Shown here: piece by piece, positions 6,988-10,369 of the stretch
Numbering within the stretch: the stretch's first letter is position 1
How the letters are laid out: each line of letters opens with the position of its first letter
NCBI GenBank assembly: GCA_002422175.1
Contig: DITR01000206.1
Span: 1-10,369, forward strand
DNA length: 10,369 nucleotides
Origin: Alcaligenaceae bacterium UBA6179
GTDB lineage: Bacteria; Pseudomonadota; Gammaproteobacteria; Burkholderiales; Burkholderiaceae_B
Direction: 5' to 3'
Translations under genes and position numbers: made by a program
Notes under the pieces: model-generated
What the model was told of the DNA's origin: nothing
Databases searched by the model: none
What the model saw: only the letters and a program-made list of their open reading frames with translations

Positions 6988-8121
6988 TTAGGCAGCCAAG
7001 TTGGCTAACCATTCAGCAGCATCAGTAATTAAAACACCGTTTTTATTCTCTGGCTGACGAATGTTCCCGACAAGTTGCAAGGCTTGCGCTTGGGGGAATT
7101 CTATTGATATTCGCTTGAGTGTGCCATGTAAGTTGTTATCGTTTACTTTACATTCAATTAAATGTGTTAATTGACGGTCTTCTGTTAAGGCAAAATCGAC
7201 CTCCGCGCCATCTTTAGTTCGTATGTAGTGCAAACCAACTTCTCTGCCTGATTTGTCTTGTAAAAAATGAATATGTTTTTGAAGCATGTTTGCCATTGCA
7301 TTTTCAAGCTGAACACCCTCATCACCCCGCACGAGACCTGTGTCATAAAAATAAACCTTTGGGGTTTTAAGTATGGCTCGCGCTACGTTTTGGTGCCAAG
7401 GGCGAATCGTAAAAACTATAAAAAGCGCCTGCAGCACTTCTAGATAGGCTGTAGCGGTAGAGGGCGATATGGCTAAATCACGCGCAATTGAGTTCAGCGA
7501 GATGGGCGATCCGACTCGGTCGCGTAATAACTCAACAAACAAACGCATTGCACTAATTTCTCGTAAGCGAGAAAACTCGAGAACATCATCACGAATTAAG
7601 CCTGTCAGGTATTGTGATCGCCAACGTAGTGCGTCTTCGGGGTTGTCAGTTAAAAAAGGCTCAGGAAAACCGCCGCGCTCAATTAATCGTGTTAAAGCGT
7701 GGCGTGGTTCAGCCCCTGATAAGTCACACCATTCCTTGACTGAAAAGGGGTGTAGGCGATATGAAAAAAAACGGCCTGCTAAAGATTCACCGGCATGACG
7801 AAACGTGTCCATGCGGGCGCTACCTGTTACGAGCAATGCTTGAGTCTTGGGCCGGCCATCAACAACGCCTTTAAGCCAATTTTTCCACATATTCATTTTG
7901 TGAATTTCGTCAAAAATGAGCAGCTTGGAATCATTAAGCCAAGATTGAGCCGTTAAAATTTTTCGGTCTTGAGCAACATCCCAGTTTAAATATTGCGCAG
8001 GTTTAAATTGAGGCATCAACTCTTTAGCTAAAGTTGTTTTGCCAACTTGGCGAGGCCCCGTGACAATCACCAATTTTTGATGAAGGTCTTTAATAACTAA
8101 GTCATCAAGATATCTTTTCAT
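6988..8121 (-). CDS. AAA-type ATPase with DUF4143 C-terminal domain
   Basis: A 377-residue member of the AAA_14/DUF4143 family, common in bacteria and archaea with no settled role. The ATPase domain has Walker A GPRQVGKT (22-29), Walker B LLIFDE (67-72) and a sensor-like VTGSARMD (98-105) followed by GESLAGRFFSYRLHPFS, a family hallmark. A winged-helix-like segment (about 205-245, SIARDLAISPSTATAYLEVL) leads into the DUF4143 domain, which carries a PD-(D/E)XK-like pattern: E273, D309 in GAEVDFAL, and E323-x-K325 in LIECK. The residues of a nuclease-like core are therefore present, but activity is unproven. It looks intact and full length. The ATG has no clear ribosome site. A -10-like TAAAAT lies 6-11 nt upstream of the ATG and a perfect 32-bp palindrome starts 18 bp upstream, pointing to its own regulated promoter. 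It is the accessory-looking gene among housekeeping neighbours. Confidence 0.92.
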   Translation of the reverse strand: MKRYLDDLVIKDLHQKLVIVTGPRQVGKTTLAKELMPQFKPAQYLNWDVAQDRKILTAQSWLNDSKLLIFDEIHKMNMWKNWLKGVVDGRPKTQALLVTGSARMDTFRHAGESLAGRFFSYRLHPFSVKEWCDLSGAEPRHALTRLIERGGFPEPFLTDNPEDALRWRSQYLTGLIRDDVLEFSRLREISAMRLFVELLRDRVGSPISLNSIARDLAISPSTATAYLEVLQALFIVFTIRPWHQNVARAILKTPKVYFYDTGLVRGDEGVQLENAMANMLQKHIHFLQDKSGREVGLHYIRTKDGAEVDFALTEDRQLTHLIECKVNDNNLHGTLKRISIEFPQAQALQLVGNIRQPENKNGVLITDAAEWLANLAA

Positions 8122-8127
8122 CCGACT

Positions 8128-8133
8128 ATTTTA
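8128..8133 (-). promoter_or_regulatory. Possible -10 element of the ATPase gene
   Basis: TAAAAT on the minus strand, six bases before the ATG at 8121. Transcription would begin at or near the start codon, giving a leaderless message, which fits the missing ribosome site. No good -35 hexamer is present at 16-18 bp spacing; that position falls inside the palindrome. Inference only. Confidence 0.35.
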
Positions 8134-8138
8134 CAGTG

Positions 8139-8170
8139 AGTTGGAAAAAAGTCGCGACTTTTTTCCAACT
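8139..8170. repeat. Perfect 32-bp palindrome, probable operator
   Basis: Two 16-bp arms, each reading AGTTGGAAAAAAGTCG inward, meet with no spacer and no mismatch, and the symmetry stops exactly at both ends. It lies 37 bp past the fur stop and 18 bp before the ATPase start, covering the expected -35 region of the ATPase gene. As DNA it is an ideal site for a symmetric dimer or tetramer. As RNA it could form a 14-bp stem with a CGCG loop on either strand. A classic terminator is less likely because the T-tract lies inside the stem and is followed by CCAACT. The regulator is unknown. Confidence 0.65.
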
Positions 8171-8206
8171 GGGTAGCTAAAAGTCGATTAATGAGCGGTT
8201 AGTTGG

Positions 8207-8644
8207 TCATTTAGCGATTTTAGATTTTTCGCAACCATTGCAGACGCCATACAGAACCATGGCATGGCTTTCTATTTTGAAGCCATTTTCATCGGCGACT
8301 TTGTGCTGTAGTGCTTCAATTTCTGGGTTAGTAAACTCAACCACTTTGCCGCAATGGGTACACACCATGTGATCATGGTGATCGCCGTCGTTGAGTTCAA
8401 AAATGGCTTTGCCGCCATCAAATTGACTGCGCGACAAAATACCCGCTTGCTCAAACTGAGTGAGTACGCGATATACCGTTGCCAGGCCAATATCAATTTC
8501 TTCGCCAATAAGCGCGCGGTAAACGTCTTCAGCGCTGAGATGGCGCACGTCTGAACGCCTAAAAATATCAAGTATTTTGAGTCTGGGTAACGTCGCCTTA
8601 AGCCCGACACTTTTGAGATCTGACTGGTCTGTTTCTAGCTGCAC
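8207..8644 (-). CDS. fur: Ferric uptake regulator
   Basis: Fe2+-dependent dimeric repressor of iron-uptake genes. The 145-residue length is typical. The N-terminal winged helix (about 10-85) contains GLKATLPRLKIL (14-25), HLSAEDVYRAL (35-45) and the recognition region IGLATVYRVLTQFEQAGIL (52-70). The dimerisation domain holds the metal ligands HHDH (89-92), C95-x2-C98, E110 and H127, which line up with E. coli H87/H88/D89/H90, C93/C96, E108 and H125, and a second C135-x2-C138. H35 matches E. coli H33. The GTG start at 8644-8642 is supported by AGGGGA 7 nt upstream. It diverges from bamE across 75 bp. I see no Fur box good enough to claim autoregulation. Confidence 0.97.
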   Translation of the reverse strand: MQLETDQSDLKSVGLKATLPRLKILDIFRRSDVRHLSAEDVYRALIGEEIDIGLATVYRVLTQFEQAGILSRSQFDGGKAIFELNDGDHHDHMVCTHCGKVVEFTNPEIEALQHKVADENGFKIESHAMVLYGVCNGCEKSKIAK

Positions 8645-8651
8645 GATAAAT

Positions 8652-8657
8652 TCCCCT
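8652..8657 (-). promoter_or_regulatory. Ribosome binding site of fur (GTG start)
   Basis: AGGGGA on the minus strand, 7 nt before GTG 8644-8642, supports this start. A 4-bp GCGG/CCGC stem with a CAAA loop lies immediately upstream in the fur leader. Confidence 0.65.
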
Positions 8658-8708
8658 GCGGTTTGCCGCCCGATGCCCTATGATAACGTCTTTAAGGCAA
8701 ACAGAGAT

Positions 8709-8713
8709 AGGGG
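8709..8713 (+). promoter_or_regulatory. Ribosome binding site deciding the bamE start
   Basis: AGGGG ends 6 nt before GTG 8720. It directly abuts TTG 8714, which is too close to serve that codon, so GTG 8720 is taken as the start. Confidence 0.7.
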
Positions 8714-8719
8714 TTGCCC

Positions 8720-9277
8720 GTGCAGTCTTCAAGCTTTTATTCAATTGTACGTATTGTGTTTCTAACAAGCGCTTTAGCGGCTTTAACCGGTTGCGCCTCA
8801 GACAGATGGGGGTTCCCTTACAAAACAGGGGTTCAACAAGGCAATTGGGTCACGTCTGGTCAGGTAAAGCTGCTCACAGCAGGTATGACCCCTGAACAGG
8901 TGCGATATGCCTTGGGTTCTCCTACTCTCACCAGTATTTTTCATAGTAATCAATGGGAATACCCTTATTTTTACAAGTCACCGGCGGGTAAAACCCAAGA
9001 GCGTAATTTAACGGTTTACTTTGAGAATGGCGTTTTATCAAAATGGAAAGGCGATGAATTGCCTGAGGTGCAACCTTTCCAAATCGCCAAAGAAGAAGTC
9101 TATATCTCGCAGCAGCAGGCTGAAAAAGTTAAGCTCGAGCAAGAACGAATGGGTACTTTAGATGAAGCTGGCATACTCGTTGCACCCGGCATATCGATCG
9201 AGCCCGCATTTGGCGTATCGTCTGACCCTTATGCAACGCCTGATGAACCTGACGAAACGCCTGCTCAGTTAAATTAA
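8720..9277 (+). CDS. bamE: Outer membrane protein assembly factor BamE (lipoprotein; SmpA/OmlA family)
   Basis: Small lipoprotein subunit of the BAM complex, which inserts beta-barrel proteins into the outer membrane. From GTG 8720 it is 185 residues. It has a lipoprotein signal (hydrophobic IVRIVFLTSALAALTG) with lipobox ALTGC and the acylated cysteine at C25. Residue +2 is Ala rather than Asp, in line with transport to the outer membrane. The BamE/SmpA fold shows QGNWVT (40-45), GMTPEQVRYALGSP (56-69), WEYPYFY (79-85) and VYFENGVLSKW (99-109). The acidic, proline-containing tail (about 118-185) makes it longer than E. coli BamE (113), as in other betaproteobacterial OmlA proteins. It is divergent from fur and 63 bp upstream of dapB. 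Confidence 0.94.
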   Translation: MQSSSFYSIVRIVFLTSALAALTGCASDRWGFPYKTGVQQGNWVTSGQVKLLTAGMTPEQVRYALGSPTLTSIFHSNQWEYPYFYKSPAGKTQERNLTVYFENGVLSKWKGDELPEVQPFQIAKEEVYISQQQAEKVKLEQERMGTLDEAGILVAPGISIEPAFGVSSDPYATPDEPDETPAQLN

Positions 9278-9340
9278 GGGCAAAGCAAAACCTGAACGTT
9301 GCCTAAAACTAAAACCCAAGTTTTTTAGAGAGTAAATACT

Positions 9341-10144
9341 GTGACACTCAAACTCGCCATTGCAGGCGCCAGCGGCAAAATGGGCCGTATGTTGATTGAA
9401 ACCGCGCTAAGATCAAAAGATTTTCAGTTGGTCGTGGCACTTGAACACCTGGGTCATTCTAATTTGGGGCAAGATGCGGGTGCCGCGTACGGCGTTCAAA
9501 CCGGTGTTCATTTAACGGCCGATTTAGATCAACTCGCGCACGTTGATTGCTTAATTGACTTTACCCGCCCAGAAGGGTCGCTGTTGCACGTTCAGGCATG
9601 CGTCAAACATCGCGTGCAATTAGTTTTGGGCACCACAGGTTTTGATGAGACTGGGCGTGAGGCGATTACAAGGGCTGCCCAATCAATCGGTGTGGTGTTT
9701 GCGCCCAACATGAGTGTCGGTGTTAACGCCACATTAAAGTTGTTAGATATGGCTGCGCGTATTTTGAATTCAGGCTATGACGTTGAAGTGTTTGAAGCCC
9801 ATCATCGTCATAAAGTTGATGCCCCATCGGGTACAGCATTAAAAATGGGTGAAACCATTGCTAATGCTTGGGGCAAGCCACTGGGTGACATTGCCACCTG
9901 GGCACGTCATGGTGAAACAGGCGAACGAGAAAGTGGCACGATTGGTTTTTCAGTGGTGCGTGGTGGTGACATTGTGGGTGACCATACTGTTTATTTTTGC
10001 GGTACGGGCGAGCGTATTGAAATCACTCACCGTTCAAGCAGTCGTGCGACCTATGCAGAGGGTGCATTGCGCGCTGCGCGTTTTTTGAAGCCTAAACAGA
10101 TCGGGCTATTTGATATGCAAGCGGTATTGGGTTTGAAAGACTAA
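9341..10144 (+). CDS. dapB: 4-hydroxy-tetrahydrodipicolinate reductase
   Basis: NAD(P)H-dependent cytoplasmic enzyme of the diaminopimelate/lysine pathway, supplying meso-DAP for peptidoglycan and lysine. The 267 residues are full length (E. coli 273). The N-terminal Rossmann motif is GASGKMG (9-15). LGTTGF (96-101) and APNMSVGVN (121-129) are conserved. The signature EAHHRHKVDAPSGTA (152-166) contains the catalytic H154 and K158, matching E. coli H159 and K163. The C-terminal GERIEITHRSSSR (223-235) is also typical. The GTG start at 9341 is preceded by GAGAG at 9328-9332, 8 nt upstream. It probably shares a transcript with bamE; an imperfect A/T-rich hairpin (about 9303-9329) lies between them. 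Its TAA stop interlocks with the murB stop. Confidence 0.97.
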   Translation: MTLKLAIAGASGKMGRMLIETALRSKDFQLVVALEHLGHSNLGQDAGAAYGVQTGVHLTADLDQLAHVDCLIDFTRPEGSLLHVQACVKHRVQLVLGTTGFDETGREAITRAAQSIGVVFAPNMSVGVNATLKLLDMAARILNSGYDVEVFEAHHRHKVDAPSGTALKMGETIANAWGKPLGDIATWARHGETGERESGTIGFSVVRGGDIVGDHTVYFCGTGERIEITHRSSSRATYAEGALRAARFLKPKQIGLFDMQAVLGLKD

Positions 10145-10369
10145 TTTTCTACCCAACAAATTGGTTCAATTTGTAACGACACACCAAAGCGCGCTTGCAC
10201 GTCTTGACGCACCAGGCTGGCTAAAGCCAGCACATCATCACAATCACCGTCTGCTGGGTTAACAAGCACCAAGGCTTGGTTGGCGTGCATGCCTACCGGG
10301 CCTAAGCGTCGGCCCTTCCACCCACACTGGTCAATGAGCCAGCCTGCGGCAAGCTTATAGCTGCCATCA
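10141..10369 (-). CDS. murB: UDP-N-acetylenolpyruvoylglucosamine reductase, C-terminal part (partial)
   Basis: The last 75 codons of murB, cut by the right edge of the window. MurB is the FAD- and NADPH-dependent cytoplasmic enzyme that reduces UDP-GlcNAc-enolpyruvate to UDP-MurNAc in peptidoglycan synthesis. The visible segment begins YKLAAGWLIDQCGWKGRRLG, then GPVGMHANQALVLVNP, and ends RFGVSLQIEPICWVEN. The Glu of IEP near the C-terminus corresponds to the proposed catalytic glutamate (E. coli E325 in LEPE), and the end matches the type I enzyme. The TAG stop at 10143-10141 overlaps the dapB TAA by two bases, so the genes converge and overlap by 4 bp. Confidence 0.95.
   Translation of the reverse strand, partial: DGSYKLAAGWLIDQCGWKGRRLGPVGMHANQALVLVNPADGDCDDVLALASLVRQDVQARFGVSLQIEPICWVEN

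Larger units (their letters stand above)
8645..8719. promoter_or_regulatory. Divergent fur / bamE promoter region
   Basis: The 75 bp between the two start codons must hold, or lead into, both promoters. TTGCC occurs on both strands and a TATGAT/TATCAT-like hexamer lies near 8680, but none pair at standard spacing well enough to name -35 and -10 boxes. Confidence 0.4.

Noticed and set aside
7469..7798. 109-codon plus-strand frame inside the ATPase gene
   Set aside because: Antisense shadow of a well-supported gene; composition is basic and serine-rich without domain signals.
8139..8170. Classic rho-independent terminator for fur
   Set aside because: The T-tract is inside the symmetric stem and is followed by CCAACT rather than ending the hairpin, and the symmetry has no loop; an operator fits better, though a terminator role is not excluded.
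8272..8610. 112-codon minus-strand frame overlapping fur
   Set aside because: It lies wholly inside the clearly real fur gene in another frame, with no recognisable motifs.
8714..8719. TTG 8714 as the bamE start
   Set aside because: AGGGG directly abuts this codon, leaving no spacing, whereas GTG 8720 has ideal 6-nt spacing and a normal lipoprotein signal.
8645..8719. Fur box in the fur–bamE gap
   Set aside because: Only a fragment (TATGATAACG) resembles the 19-bp consensus; too few matches to call.
1..10369. CRISPR array, tRNA, rRNA, riboswitch or prophage attachment site
   Set aside because: No regularly spaced repeats, no cloverleaf-like or rRNA-like sequence and no phage genes were seen on reading both strands; gaps between genes are all short.

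Overview
The window reads as a chromosomal segment of a betaproteobacterium, most likely order Burkholderiales (Alcaligenaceae or a related lower-GC group). The grounds are the aat / bpt / pyrD cluster, the fur–bamE–dapB neighbourhood, the Fur N-terminus, and moderate base composition with mostly housekeeping content. This assignment comes from protein style and gene order recalled from known genomes, not from a search.

Layout from left to right. Positions 1-1451 are one complete IS3-family (IS150-group) insertion sequence, with perfect 25-bp terminal inverted repeats and two overlapping minus-strand reading frames, orfA and orfB. The window begins exactly on its outer end. Thirty bases further on starts a leftward (minus-strand) block: pyrD (pyrimidine synthesis), bpt and aat (two N-end-rule aminoacyl-tRNA-protein transferases overlapping by ATGA), a zinc-ribbon NUDIX hydrolase, an uncharacterised cytoplasmic protein with a TTG start, and a 12-helix MFS transporter. 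Next come a DUF4143-type AAA ATPase (6988-8121, minus) and fur (8207-8644, minus). bamE (8720-9277) and dapB (9341-10144) run rightward from the fur–bamE divergent intergenic region. The right edge holds the last 75 codons of murB on the minus strand, whose stop codon interlocks with that of dapB.

How the genes work together: aat and bpt attach Leu/Phe or Leu to protein N-termini so that ClpS/ClpAP can degrade them. fur is the iron-responsive repressor. bamE encodes an outer-membrane assembly lipoprotein. dapB and murB both feed peptidoglycan synthesis. The accessory parts are the IS element and the DUF4143 ATPase.

Most of the window is ordinary and I see no convincing new multi-gene system. 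The most interesting unexplained signal is a perfect 32-bp palindrome with no spacer at 8139-8170, between fur and the ATPase. It sits where an operator for the ATPase promoter would be. No gene-free stretch exceeds 300 bases.
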